Shown here piece after piece: positions 33,669-41,723 of a DNA stretch of 64,000 bases; position 1 is the first letter of the stretch, and each line of letters starts with the position of its first letter. The translations under genes and the position numbers were made by a program. The notes under the pieces are model-generated. The model did not search any database and had not been told where the DNA came from. It saw nothing but the letters and a program-made list of their open reading frames with translations. The stretch is from NCBI RefSeq assembly GCF_016735595.1, contig NZ_JAERRB010000004.1:124001-188000 (forward strand), written 5' to 3'. Source of the DNA: Chryseolinea lacunae. Lineage in GTDB: Bacteria; Bacteroidota; Bacteroidia; Cytophagales; Cyclobacteriaceae.

Positions 33669-34475
33669 CTACGCGGGGGTAACCGCGAAAAGTGTTAGAG
33701 GGTCCTGGTTCAGAAGTTTTGACAACACGGCATACAGGTCGGGCCATGTTTCCTGAAACTGTCTGGGGCGTTCAAAGAAATTCTCTACGGCCACGGCAAA
33801 GAACTCATGCTCGTCGGTGCAGGCGTAGGCGCGAAAGAAGGGCTGTGTGCCGTTGTTCATGTTGCGGCAAATGTCTTTCGCGTAGGCGTCGAACGTGGCG
33901 AGCTGCGTGGCATCGAAGAAGTTGTATTCGTCATTGCGGATAATGTTCTCCAGCCGCAGGGCATGTGCCATCTCGTGCAGCCCAAGGTTAAGGGAGTCGG
34001 TGGGGTTAATGTAGCCATCGATAAAGCTTTGCCACGACAACACGATGATGCCAAACCGCGGATTCACTTCGCCCTTATGATAGCGTCGGGTGATGCCCGA
34101 ATAGTAGTCGTTTGGATAGACCAGTATCCTGGTGAAGTGCTGCAGGTAGATGTTGGGCAACCCCATGGTGAGCTGCACGGCCGATGCGGCGATGAGGACT
34201 TTGCATTCGATCGTGACCGCGTCTACACTTCGTGGAATGAAACGCTTGGCATATATGAACGCGCAAACCTTTCGCGCAAAAAACGCCTGCTTGTTTGCAG
34301 GCAGCTGCTGATAGAAGGTGAAATACTTTTGAAGAATGTCTTTCACCTTCTTTGGCACGGGCACCACCTGGCTTCGGATGGGGGCCACCGTTTTGGCGGC
34401 ACTCGAGCCAGCGGTCACCCTGTCGAGTAGCGATATGAAAATGGCGATGCCAAACGCCGTATAGAAAACAAGCAT
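33669..34475 (-). CDS. MtfA-family zinc metallopeptidase, membrane-anchored
   Basis: A 268-residue protein with one N-terminal hydrophobic segment (2-18) and a metallopeptidase domain. The zinc motif HEMAH is at 167-171; a third ligand/catalytic glutamate probably lies in EFFAVAVENFFERP. The preceding ILSWQSFIDGY and following DLYAVLSKLLNQDP segments are family hallmarks. E. coli MtfA is soluble and binds the repressor Mlc; the anchor seen here is a difference. The gene starts five bases after the glyS stop and is probably translated from the glyS transcript. The physiological substrate is unknown. Confidence 0.83.
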   Translation of the reverse strand: MLVFYTAFGIAIFISLLDRVTAGSSAAKTVAPIRSQVVPVPKKVKDILQKYFTFYQQLPANKQAFFARKVCAFIYAKRFIPRSVDAVTIECKVLIAASAVQLTMGLPNIYLQHFTRILVYPNDYYSGITRRYHKGEVNPRFGIIVLSWQSFIDGYINPTDSLNLGLHEMAHALRLENIIRNDEYNFFDATQLATFDAYAKDICRNMNNGTQPFFRAYACTDEHEFFAVAVENFFERPRQFQETWPDLYAVLSKLLNQDPLTLFAVTPA

Positions 34476-34479
34476 GAAA

Positions 34480-36024
34480 TCAAATCTTCCGCAAAAGATT
34501 GTTGATAGAACAGGCGCTGATGAGCTTGCCCTTCACGTCTTCAATCTTCACGCGCTCCTGCTTCATGGTGTCGCGGTCGCGAATGGTCACGGTGTTGTCT
34601 TCCAGCGTCTGGTGATCGATCGTGATGCAATAGGGCGTGCCGATGGCATCCTGGCGGCGATAGCGACGGCCGATGGCGTCTTTTTCTTCGTAGAAACAGT
34701 TGAGGTCGAATTTCAGGTCGTCCATGATCTCCATCGCTTTTTCGGAAAGACCATCTTTCTTCATCAGCGGCAGGATGGCCACTTTGTGCGGGGCCAACGG
34801 TGCGGGTATTCTCAACACCACGCGCTCGCTGCCATCTTCCAGTTTTTCTTCCTGATACGATTTGGCGAGGATGGAAAGAAACATGCGGTCGAGGCCCACC
34901 GACGTTTCGACCACGTAGGGTATGTAGTTCTGATTGTCTTCGGCATCGAAATACTGTAGTTTCTTTCCGGAGAATTTTTCGTGACTCTTCAAATCGAAAT
35001 CGGTGCGCGAGTGAATGCCTTCCAGTTCCTTGAAGCCCATGGGGAAATTGAACTGAATGTCGCACGCGGCGTTGGCATAGTGTGCCAGGTTGAGGTGGTC
35101 GTGGAAGCGATAGTTTTCGGCGCCCAGGCCCAACGTTTGGTGCCAGCGCATTCTTTTTTCTTTCCAGTATTCATACCACTTCATTTCTTCGCCCGGTTTC
35201 ACAAAGAATTGCATCTCCATCTGTTCAAACTCGCGCATACGGAAGATGAACTGACGCGCTACAATTTCGTTGCGGAATGCTTTTCCGATTTGGGCGATGC
35301 CAAACGGTATTTTCATGCGACCGCTTTTCTGAACGTTCAGGAAGTTCACAAAAATGCCCTGGGCCGTTTCGGGGCGCAGATACACTTTGTTGGCATCGTC
35401 GGCCACCGAACCCATTTCGGTCGAGAACATGAGGTTGAACTGGCGAACATCCGTCCAGTTTTTTGTGCCCGACACGGGGTCTGCAATGTCGAGGTCAACA
35501 ATCAACTGCTTCATGGCCGCCATGTCGGCGTTGGTCATGGCTGTTTTGAGGCGTTCGTTGGTGTTGTCTATCTTCTGTTGGTATTCAACGGTGCGGGCAT
35601 TGGTGGCCAGAAATTTTTCTTTGTCAAAGGAGTCGCCAAAGCGTTTGGCGGCTTTCTCTACTTCCTTCGCAATCTTGTCTTCCATTTTGGCGATCGCGTC
35701 TTCGATGAGAACATCGGCGCGGTAGCGTTTTTTGGAATCCTTGTTGTCGAGCATGGGGTCGCTAAACGCGTCCACGTGGCCCGAAGCTTTCCAGGTGGTG
35801 GGGTGCATGAAAATGGCGGCGTCGATGCCCACAATGTTTTCGTGCAGCAGCGTCATGAACTTCCACCAATATTCCTTGATGTTGTTTTTTAGTTCGGCCC
35901 CGTTCTGACCATAGTCATAGACGGCACTGAGACCATCGTAGATTTCACTGGAGGGAAAAATAAAACCGTACTCCTTCGCGTGGGAGATTACGTTCTTGAA
36001 AAGGTTGTCTTCTTGAGCTGCCAT
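34480..36024 (-). CDS. glyS: glycyl-tRNA synthetase (dimeric class II type)
   Basis: A 514-residue class II synthetase of the alpha-2 type, charging tRNA-Gly in the cytoplasm. It starts with the characteristic KEYGFIFPSSEIYDGLSAVYDYG, includes MHPTTWKASGHVDAF, the motif 2 area FRNEIVARQFIFRMREFEQMEMQFF, and motif 3 region ETSVGLDRMFLSIL, then an anticodon-binding domain with APHKVAILPL. A very good promoter (TTG, 18 bases, TATCTTTG) ends seven bases before the ATG, so the messenger has almost no leader. The MtfA-like gene follows after four bases. The symbol glyQS is also used for this type. Confidence 0.96.
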   Translation of the reverse strand: MAAQEDNLFKNVISHAKEYGFIFPSSEIYDGLSAVYDYGQNGAELKNNIKEYWWKFMTLLHENIVGIDAAIFMHPTTWKASGHVDAFSDPMLDNKDSKKRYRADVLIEDAIAKMEDKIAKEVEKAAKRFGDSFDKEKFLATNARTVEYQQKIDNTNERLKTAMTNADMAAMKQLIVDLDIADPVSGTKNWTDVRQFNLMFSTEMGSVADDANKVYLRPETAQGIFVNFLNVQKSGRMKIPFGIAQIGKAFRNEIVARQFIFRMREFEQMEMQFFVKPGEEMKWYEYWKEKRMRWHQTLGLGAENYRFHDHLNLAHYANAACDIQFNFPMGFKELEGIHSRTDFDLKSHEKFSGKKLQYFDAEDNQNYIPYVVETSVGLDRMFLSILAKSYQEEKLEDGSERVVLRIPAPLAPHKVAILPLMKKDGLSEKAMEIMDDLKFDLNCFYEEKDAIGRRYRRQDAIGTPYCITIDHQTLEDNTVTIRDRDTMKQERVKIEDVKGKLISACSINNLLRKI

Positions 36025-36031
36025 AGAACGG

Positions 36032-36060
36032 CAAAGATAATATTAGTCGCCAGTCAACAA
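36032..36060 (-). promoter_or_regulatory. promoter of glyS
   Basis: On the minus strand TTG (36060-36058), an 18-base spacer and TATCTTTG (36039-36032). This is the best full match to the Bacteroidota housekeeping promoter in the window. Transcription should begin within a few bases of the ATG at 36024. Confidence 0.65.
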
Positions 36061-36173
36061 CCGCCCTTACGCTACTTTTTAACAATCGTTATAATAGGCT
36101 TAACACACCCTAACAGTTGTACTTAACGGTTTTGCCGAAGATGGACGCGAAGTCCGGTCGATTGCTAGCGTTC

Positions 36174-37451
36174 CTACCGGGGCAACCTCACGGTGAAGGT
36201 TGTGCCCAGGCCCGGCGCCGATTCCAGTTTGATGGATCCCGACAGTTTCACCAGCGCTTCCTTCACGATATACAAGCCCAGCCCCGAGCCTTTCGATTGC
36301 TCGTTGGCGCGATAGAACATGTCGAAGATCTTGGTGTGATATTCCGGAGAGATGCCCTGGCCGTTGTCTTCCACTTTGATGTAGAACACATGGCCGTTCA
36401 CTTGATATTTGAGGCGTATGAACTGCTGCGGCTTGCGGGCGTCGTGATAGCGCACAGCGTTTGAAATGAGGTTGCTGATGATGACCTGCAGACGTGACTT
36501 GTCCGATTCGATAAACACGTCTTCCGGAATTTCGATAAGGAAGTTGATGTTCTCCGCTTCGGGCGAAAACTTGAGGCTCTCCCAAACTTCCTGGGCGAGG
36601 TCTACCAGCTTCACTTTTTCTTTGCGGATTTCGAGACGGTTGTTGCGCGAATAGTCTGTGATGTCTTTAATGAACCGGTCTAGCGAATGAATGCGGTCTT
36701 TCATCATGCCGAGATAGCGCCTCATGTCGTTCACATTTTCGGTGCGCTCGGTGATGTTGATCAACCCCATCACCGAGGTAAGCGGGGCCCGAAGATCGTG
36801 CGAGGTGCTATACACAAAACGGTCGAGTTCGGTGTTGGTTTTGGTGAGCAGCGTGTTGTTTTCCACCAGTTGCATGGCATTGTGGTGGTTGAGGCTGATG
36901 AGCAGATACACGGCCATCATGCCACCGGGCAAAGCCAGCGTGAAGTTCACCACCACAAAAAACAACAGCGTGTCGGCGTCGTAGTTGCGGTGAGGCAAAA
37001 TGCTGAAGTCCACAAAGTAGGCCATCACAAACAGGAAGTAGGTGAACACGGCAAAGAGAATGGACAGCAGCCGCTGTTTATAGTTGAAGACCGCGAAGGC
37101 AGCAATGGCGTTGACAATGAAAAAAATGAATGCGCCGGTGTTAGGCGATTCGCTGGCGGCGAAAATATAGACCGTGATGTTAATGGTGGGCAGCAGAAAA
37201 TAGTTGGCCAGACAATGATCGCCCTGGCGGTGGATGACAATGGAGATGGCCAGGAAAAAAATGGTGGTCAGAAAGATAGGCGTGGTTTCGTAGGCGCCGG
37301 CGGCCAGGTCGAAGACAAGATAGAGCAAACACATGCACATGCCGATTAATGCAAACTGCCCCGAGAGCATGGCCTGCTTGAACTCGCCATACGACTCGAT
37401 ATATTTGTCTTCGCCGATAATCAGGTCTCTGACTCTTTTTTTCAACTCCAT
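36174..37451 (-). CDS. sensor histidine kinase with six-helix membrane input domain
   Basis: A 425-residue kinase. Six hydrophobic helices (about 33-50, 57-74, 82-99, 107-122, 128-147, 162-186) form the input module with very little extracytoplasmic sequence, so it probably senses a membrane or intramembrane signal. The phosphoacceptor box is YSTSHDLRAPLTSVMG with H218, followed by the catalytic domain (ISNLISNAVRYHD, VEDNGQGIS, GSGLGLYIVKEAL). No response regulator is adjacent, so it is an orphan here. The USP/antiporter pair is divergently transcribed from a 268-base intergenic region holding a palindrome and direct repeats. Confidence 0.9.
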   Translation of the reverse strand: MELKKRVRDLIIGEDKYIESYGEFKQAMLSGQFALIGMCMCLLYLVFDLAAGAYETTPIFLTTIFFLAISIVIHRQGDHCLANYFLLPTINITVYIFAASESPNTGAFIFFIVNAIAAFAVFNYKQRLLSILFAVFTYFLFVMAYFVDFSILPHRNYDADTLLFFVVVNFTLALPGGMMAVYLLISLNHHNAMQLVENNTLLTKTNTELDRFVYSTSHDLRAPLTSVMGLINITERTENVNDMRRYLGMMKDRIHSLDRFIKDITDYSRNNRLEIRKEKVKLVDLAQEVWESLKFSPEAENINFLIEIPEDVFIESDKSRLQVIISNLISNAVRYHDARKPQQFIRLKYQVNGHVFYIKVEDNGQGISPEYHTKIFDMFYRANEQSKGSGLGLYIVKEALVKLSGSIKLESAPGLGTTFTVRLPR

Positions 37452-37530
37452 ACCAACAGTATTTTAATGGTGCAAAGGTTATATATTCTACGAACCGACA
37501 TTTTTGCATTACCACCGGCAGGGTATGCAT

Positions 37531-37638
37531 GCATGATTTTGTAAGAAATGAAAAACTTTTTGCGTGCGGCGCCATGCACGATTTTGTTTAAAATGTCACG
37601 TTGTTGCCGTGTGGCAGAACGCACACTCTTTAAAGAGT
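37531..37638. promoter_or_regulatory. direct repeats and palindrome in divergent intergenic region
   Basis: Two related 20-mers, GCATGATTTTGTAAGAAATG (37531-37550) and GCACGATTTTGTTTAAAATG (37576-37595), agree at 16 of 20 positions and start 45 bases apart. A perfect 14-base palindrome, ACTCTTTAAAGAGT, lies at 37625-37638. All sit between the orphan kinase gene and the stress-protein gene. They are candidate operator sites; no factor can be assigned. Confidence 0.35.
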
Positions 37639-37719
37639 ATGCCGTTCAGGAAGCCGGACCCAGGGTGGCGGCCGCGTGCGGTTGAAATAAAATGAATAAC
37701 TTTCCGCGCACAACCTCAC

Positions 37720-38577
37720 ATGATTATCCGAAAAATAGGATTAGCCATTGCCTTTTCGCCCCGCCTGGAGGCGTTGCTGGCAGAGGCCGCGCGCCTGAAA
37801 AAGATGTGGGATGCCGAACTGGTGCTCATCCACGTGGGCGACCATGGCCCCGACGAAGAAGCAAGACTTCATGAACTTCTCGAAATCGCCGGCCTGTCGG
37901 GTGCCGGGGGCGTGAAAGTTTTTTGGGAAAAAGGAAAGCCCGGCGACCGGATTTTGTCAACCTGCAAAAAAGAACGCATCGATTTGCTGGTGGCCGGCGC
38001 CCTCAAAAAAGAAAATCTTGTTCAATATTATCTCGGCACCATTGCCCGGCACATTCTTCGCAAGGCCGATTGCTCGGTGTTGCTGTTCACGGCGCCGTCG
38101 CCCACACCACAGTGTTTCAAAAATATTGTGGTCAATGCCGAAGACGGTCCGCTGGTGGAACAGGCGTTGGGCATGGCGTGCAAGGTGGGGCTGAAAGACA
38201 AAGCCCAATGGTTGCACGTGGTTCGCGAAATAAAAATGTATGGACTCACCATGGCCACCGAACAATGTTCGGAAGACGAATACGATGCCTTGCGCCAGGG
38301 CATGGTGAAAGAAGAGATAGAGAACGTTGAAAAAATATTGCAGCGCATTCCGCACGAGGGCCTGAAAGTGAACATCAAGCTGGTGTCGGGCAAATCGGGA
38401 TTCGAGCTTTCGAAGTTTGCACAGCGCAAACACGCCGACTTGCTGGTGTTGGGCGCTTCGCAACGCCGGTTCTCGTTGTTCGACCGCGTGTTTACCCACG
38501 ACCAGGAATATATTTTTGAGGACCTGCCCTGCAATGTGCTGATCGTGAATCCACGAAAGGAGGACGGCCGTGGGTAA
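37720..38577 (+). CDS. tandem-domain universal stress protein
   Basis: A 285-residue cytoplasmic protein made of two UspA-like domains (about 1-135 and 140-280). The first opens with IRKIGLAIAFSPRLEALLAEA, and its end reads DLLVAGALKKENLVQYYLGTIARHILRKADCSVLLF; the second ends LLVLGASQRRFSLFDRVF with PCNVLIVNPRKE. The ATP-binding G-x2-G-x9-G(S/T) signature is incomplete in both domains, so nucleotide binding is uncertain. The 3' end overlaps the antiporter gene by eight bases, suggesting the protein regulates that transporter, as USP domains do in several antiporters. A weak TAACTTTC -7 element lies 15 bases upstream. Confidence 0.87.
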   Translation: MIIRKIGLAIAFSPRLEALLAEAARLKKMWDAELVLIHVGDHGPDEEARLHELLEIAGLSGAGGVKVFWEKGKPGDRILSTCKKERIDLLVAGALKKENLVQYYLGTIARHILRKADCSVLLFTAPSPTPQCFKNIVVNAEDGPLVEQALGMACKVGLKDKAQWLHVVREIKMYGLTMATEQCSEDEYDALRQGMVKEEIENVEKILQRIPHEGLKVNIKLVSGKSGFELSKFAQRKHADLLVLGASQRRFSLFDRVFTHDQEYIFEDLPCNVLIVNPRKEDGRG

Positions 38578-39817
38578 GCTTGGACATGCCGACGTGGTGC
38601 ACCTGCTGGTGCAGCTCAGCATCATGCTGGTGATGGGGCGACTGTTTGCCGAAGTTTTTCGCAAGCTCAACCAGCCTGCCGTGATCGGCGAAATTATCGC
38701 GGGCATTTTGTTGGGCCCCACCGTGCTGGGCATGTTGCAGCCCGAATGGTTTGAAGCGCTCTATCCCAAAGATGCCGCAGCGGGCATTGTGCTCACCGGC
38801 TTTGTGCAGGTGGCCGTGGTGATGTTGCTGTTCATTGCCGGGTTGGAAGTGGACCTGCACATTGTGTGGCAGCAAGGCCGGCAGGCACTCACCACCAGTT
38901 TGTTTGGACTTATTATTCCGTTTTCGATCGGCTTCGGATTTCCCTATTTCTTCCCCGAGTTTTTTGGCATTGCCGATGTGCACGGCGGGCGTCTAACCTT
39001 TGCGTTGTTTATGGGCACGGCCATGGGCATCACGGCATTGCCGGTGATTGTGCGCATCCTCATGGACCTCAATCTGTTTAAATCCAAAATGGGTCTGCTT
39101 GTGGTGGCCTCCGCCATGGTAGACGATTTGATTGGCTGGCTCATCTTTTCGGTTATTCTCGGTTTGATTGGCAAGTCGGGTGGTTCGATGCCGCTGATCA
39201 ACACGATCATTCTCACCATTGGCTTTGCGGCGTTCATGCTCACCATTGGCCGGGGCATGTTGAACCGGTTCTTGCCGTGGGTGAACAAGAAGATGGCCTG
39301 GCCGGGCGGTGTGTTGTCGCTGTCGCTGGCGTTGTGTTTTTTGGCGGCGGCGTTCACAGAATACATCGGCATTCACGCCATCTTCGGCGCGTTCGTGATG
39401 GGTGTGGCGCTGGGCGACTCCGAACATTTTTCGGAACGCGCCAAAGAAATTGTTCACCAGTTTATCAACAACATTTTTGCGCCGCTGTTTTTTGTGTCCA
39501 TCGGGTTGCGCGTGAACTTCTTTGTGAACTTCGACCTCACGCTCACGCTGGTGATTCTGGCCATTGCCTTCTTTGGAAAAATTGTGGGAAGCGGTCTGGG
39601 CACACGGCTTGGGGGCTTCTCGTGGAAAGAGTCGCTTGCGGCGGGCTTTGGCATGAATGCGCGGGGCGCGATGGAAATTATTCTCGGGTTGATTGCTTTG
39701 GAGAATGGTTTGATAAACGAAAAAGTGTTTGTGTCGCTCGTGATCATGGCGCTCATCACCAGCATGACCAGCGGACCATTGATGAAGTGGAGCTTGTCGC
39801 GAACGTGGAAGCGGTGA
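38570..39817 (+). CDS. CPA2-family cation:proton antiporter (Kef/NhaS type)
   Basis: A 415-residue membrane protein with about 12-13 helices. Family hallmarks are QPAVIGEIIAGILLGPTVLG near residues 37-56, the ion-binding Asp pair in AMVDDLIGW, and NARGAMEIILGL near the end. No RCK/TrkA domain is attached, so it resembles short NhaS/KefB-like Na+/H+ or K+/H+ exchangers. It starts with GTG, overlapping the USP gene by eight bases; the two would be made together. Ion specificity is not decidable from sequence. Confidence 0.9.
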   Translation: MGKLGHADVVHLLVQLSIMLVMGRLFAEVFRKLNQPAVIGEIIAGILLGPTVLGMLQPEWFEALYPKDAAAGIVLTGFVQVAVVMLLFIAGLEVDLHIVWQQGRQALTTSLFGLIIPFSIGFGFPYFFPEFFGIADVHGGRLTFALFMGTAMGITALPVIVRILMDLNLFKSKMGLLVVASAMVDDLIGWLIFSVILGLIGKSGGSMPLINTIILTIGFAAFMLTIGRGMLNRFLPWVNKKMAWPGGVLSLSLALCFLAAAFTEYIGIHAIFGAFVMGVALGDSEHFSERAKEIVHQFINNIFAPLFFVSIGLRVNFFVNFDLTLTLVILAIAFFGKIVGSGLGTRLGGFSWKESLAAGFGMNARGAMEIILGLIALENGLINEKVFVSLVIMALITSMTSGPLMKWSLSRTWKR

Positions 39818-39874
39818 ACCACGTAGACATTGAGTGAAGGTTGTGCGCGAATTTCAAAAACTGTTTTATTAACG

Positions 39875-40465
39875 ATGGGTAGTGCTATGAGAAACTATAT
39901 GTGGGTGGCGATCAACCTGTCGTTTTTTGTTCTTGCTTACATTGTGCGATGCCTGGTTCTCAATTTTGTTTTCGTGTTTGATGTGATTCTCATTTTCGAG
40001 GGCATCGTTTTTCTGTATTTATGTATTGCTCCCTTTATTTCAAGATCAAAAATTAAAACATCGGTTATACACATCGCGGGGCTTCTCTTCCTGTTTTTTT
40101 ATGGCGGCGATCTAGTGTCGGTTATGGCGCTGTCGGTTGGTCACCGCGATACTATAGCGGTGTTTAGGAGACATCGGGCGGCTATTCCGGAGGAGGACCG
40201 TGTGAATGGTGCGTGGATTCTGATCCGGAAGGAGTTTGAGATCACGTCTGAAGAAAGAACGATCCTGGAACGAAACTATGCCAAAGCAAGTCCTTTGTAT
40301 TTTAGCAATGGCTATTGTTACGTGGAACTTGGCGGATTTCTGAAAAGTGTTGGTGGCTACTATCTAACACTAGACAACACAGAACAAGGCAAGCCTGGTG
40401 CATTTGGATTTCACCGCATAAAAAAAACCAGAAACGTGATTGGAAACTGGTGGTGCTATCGCTAA
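39875..40465 (+). CDS. uncharacterised membrane protein
   Basis: Not recognised. About 196 residues from the ATG at 39875 (an ATG at 39887 is equally possible; a TTG at 39830 is less likely). Three hydrophobic segments lie in the first 90 residues (NYMWVAINLSFFVLAYIV, FVFDVILIFEGIVFLYLCI, VIHIAGLLFLFFYGG), followed by a soluble domain of about 100 residues rich in charged and aromatic residues, ending GNWWCYR. It follows the antiporter gene by 57 bases on the same strand but is visibly more AT-rich. It converges with mazG. Confidence 0.6.
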   Translation: MGSAMRNYMWVAINLSFFVLAYIVRCLVLNFVFVFDVILIFEGIVFLYLCIAPFISRSKIKTSVIHIAGLLFLFFYGGDLVSVMALSVGHRDTIAVFRRHRAAIPEEDRVNGAWILIRKEFEITSEERTILERNYAKASPLYFSNGYCYVELGGFLKSVGGYYLTLDNTEQGKPGAFGFHRIKKTRNVIGNWWCYR

Positions 40466-40483
40466 ACGCAGCGCCCTGTTTTC

Positions 40484-41296
40484 CTAAAGACTTTTAGCCC
40501 GGTTCCAATATTCATCCATCTCAGCCAACGTCATCTCGCCCATTTTCTTGCCGTCTTTTGCAGACTCTGTTTCCAGGTATTGAAAGCGTTTGATGAATTT
40601 TTTGTTGGTGCGTTCCAGGGCTTCTTCGGGGTCGATGTTGATGAAGCGGGCATAGTTGACCAGGGAGAACAACAGGTCGCCAAATTCGGCCATGGCTTTT
40701 TCTTTGTCGATGGCTTCGTTGGACGTGGCGTTGAATTCGTTTTTGAATTCCTGCATTTCTTCTTCCACCTTTTCCCACACCTGTTCTTTGCGTTCCCAGT
40801 CGAAGCCCACGCCGCGGGCTTTGTCCTGGATGCGGATGGCCTTTACGAGCGGGGGCAGGCCGCCGGGCACGCCTTGCAACACAGACTTGTTGCCGGTGCG
40901 TAGTTTAATTTTCTCCCAGTTGGTTTTCACGGCCTCTTCGTCGTTGGCCACCACGTCGCCATAGACGTGGGGGTGGCGTTCTATGAGTTTCTCGCAGATG
41001 CTGTTGAGCACGTCGGCCACGTCGAAGGCTTTTTGTTCGGAGGCGATGCGGGCATAGAACACGAGGTGGAGCATGATGTCGCCCAGCTCTTTCTTTATTT
41101 CGGTGAGGTCGTTTTCGAGGATGGCATCCGACAGCTCGTAGGTTTCTTCGATGGTAAGGTGCCGCAGGCTTTCGAGCGTCTGCTTTTTGTCCCACGGGCA
41201 GTTTTCGCGTAGCTCGTCCATGACAGTGAGGAGGCGGTCGAACGCCTGGAGTTTGGCTGGGCGGTTGGTGTCGGGAGCGGAGAGCGGTTTTTTCAT
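40484..41296 (-). CDS. mazG: nucleoside triphosphate pyrophosphohydrolase MazG
   Basis: A 270-residue protein with two MazG domains in tandem, as in E. coli MazG. The N-terminal one shows RENCPWDKKQT followed by the metal-binding IEETYELSDAI and ELGDIMLHLVFYA; the C-terminal one shows EEEMQEFKNEF and EFGDLLFSLVNYARF. It hydrolyses non-canonical or excess NTPs to NMP and pyrophosphate in the cytoplasm. The upstream region (41297-41480) contains an inverted repeat GCCCGTGA/TCACGGGC at 41334-41341 and 41386-41393, in what would be its leader. Confidence 0.93.
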   Translation of the reverse strand: MKKPLSAPDTNRPAKLQAFDRLLTVMDELRENCPWDKKQTLESLRHLTIEETYELSDAILENDLTEIKKELGDIMLHLVFYARIASEQKAFDVADVLNSICEKLIERHPHVYGDVVANDEEAVKTNWEKIKLRTGNKSVLQGVPGGLPPLVKAIRIQDKARGVGFDWERKEQVWEKVEEEMQEFKNEFNATSNEAIDKEKAMAEFGDLLFSLVNYARFINIDPEEALERTNKKFIKRFQYLETESAKDGKKMGEMTLAEMDEYWNRAKSL

Positions 41297-41498
41297 GGTG
41301 TTGAAATTTTCTGTAGGTTATCGTTGGCCCAAAGCCCGTGACAGGAACCTGCGAACGATAGCGTTGTTGGGGCAAACATCGTGAATCACGGGCCTAAAAT
41401 GGCAAAATCGGGTGACAGTTTTTTTGACGGACAACGTACTAAATTTTTTAGGGATGTTTCGTGCGCGGCAACGCGTTGAAAACAAACGTTGTTGAAGG

Positions 41499-41637
41499 AC
41501 CACCCCTTCGGCCAGGGATAGCAGAGGAAAGCCCACAGCTGCGAAGGCATGTGCGTGGGGGCGAGGACTTGGAACGGATAGCCCGGTTCCGTCCGCCAGC
41601 TGGCGGACGGGGGGCCGCCAAAACTTTTTTATTTTTT
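41499..41637 (+). ncRNA. Flavo-1-like structured RNA or dispersed repeat element
   Basis: A 140-base element between mazG and glmM. It contains a CCCCTTCGGCCAGGG hairpin, then GATAGCAGAGGAAAGCCC, a variable stem pairing GCCCAC with GTGGGGGC, then GAGGACTTGGAACGGATAGC and a GC-rich hairpin. The paired GATAGC.GGAAAGCCC and GGACTT.ACGGATAGC blocks recur in intergenic regions of many Bacteroidota and resemble the Flavo-1 RNA motif as I remember it. The 3' part is an exact 22-base palindrome (41589-41610) followed, after a short GC stretch, by TTTTTTATTTTTT, so it may end by intrinsic termination. No protein-coding potential is evident. Confidence 0.5.
41589..41610. repeat. perfect 22-base palindrome
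   Basis: Each half is CCGTCCGCCAG or its complement CTGGCGGACGG, with no spacer. It belongs to the 3' end of the Flavo-1-like element and precedes a T-rich run at 41625-41637, so it may act as terminator stem or as a REP-like repeat. Confidence 0.7.
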
Positions 41638-41686
41638 CAACCGTTCAGCGTGTGTCGAGTTTCCTCGCTCCTTCCATTATTCTTAT

Positions 41687-41694
41687 TAATTTTG
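41687..41694 (+). promoter_or_regulatory. promoter -7 element of glmM
   Basis: TAATTTTG, an exact TAnnTTTG match followed by CA, 29 bases upstream of the preferred GTG start of glmM. No matching -33 box at normal spacing. Confidence 0.55.
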
Positions 41695-41723
41695 CACGCA
41701 CTTTTTTAATAAACCCCCTTTTT

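Noticed and set aside
41334-41393. GCCCGTGA / TCACGGGC repeat as a riboswitch in the mazG leader
   Set aside because: Eight pairs with a 44-base loop and no known aptamer motif; reported only as an inverted repeat in the mazG entry.
41461-41709. Plus-strand 82-codon frame upstream of glmM
   Set aside because: It runs through the structured repeat element and its palindrome; the coding impression comes from GC-rich stems.
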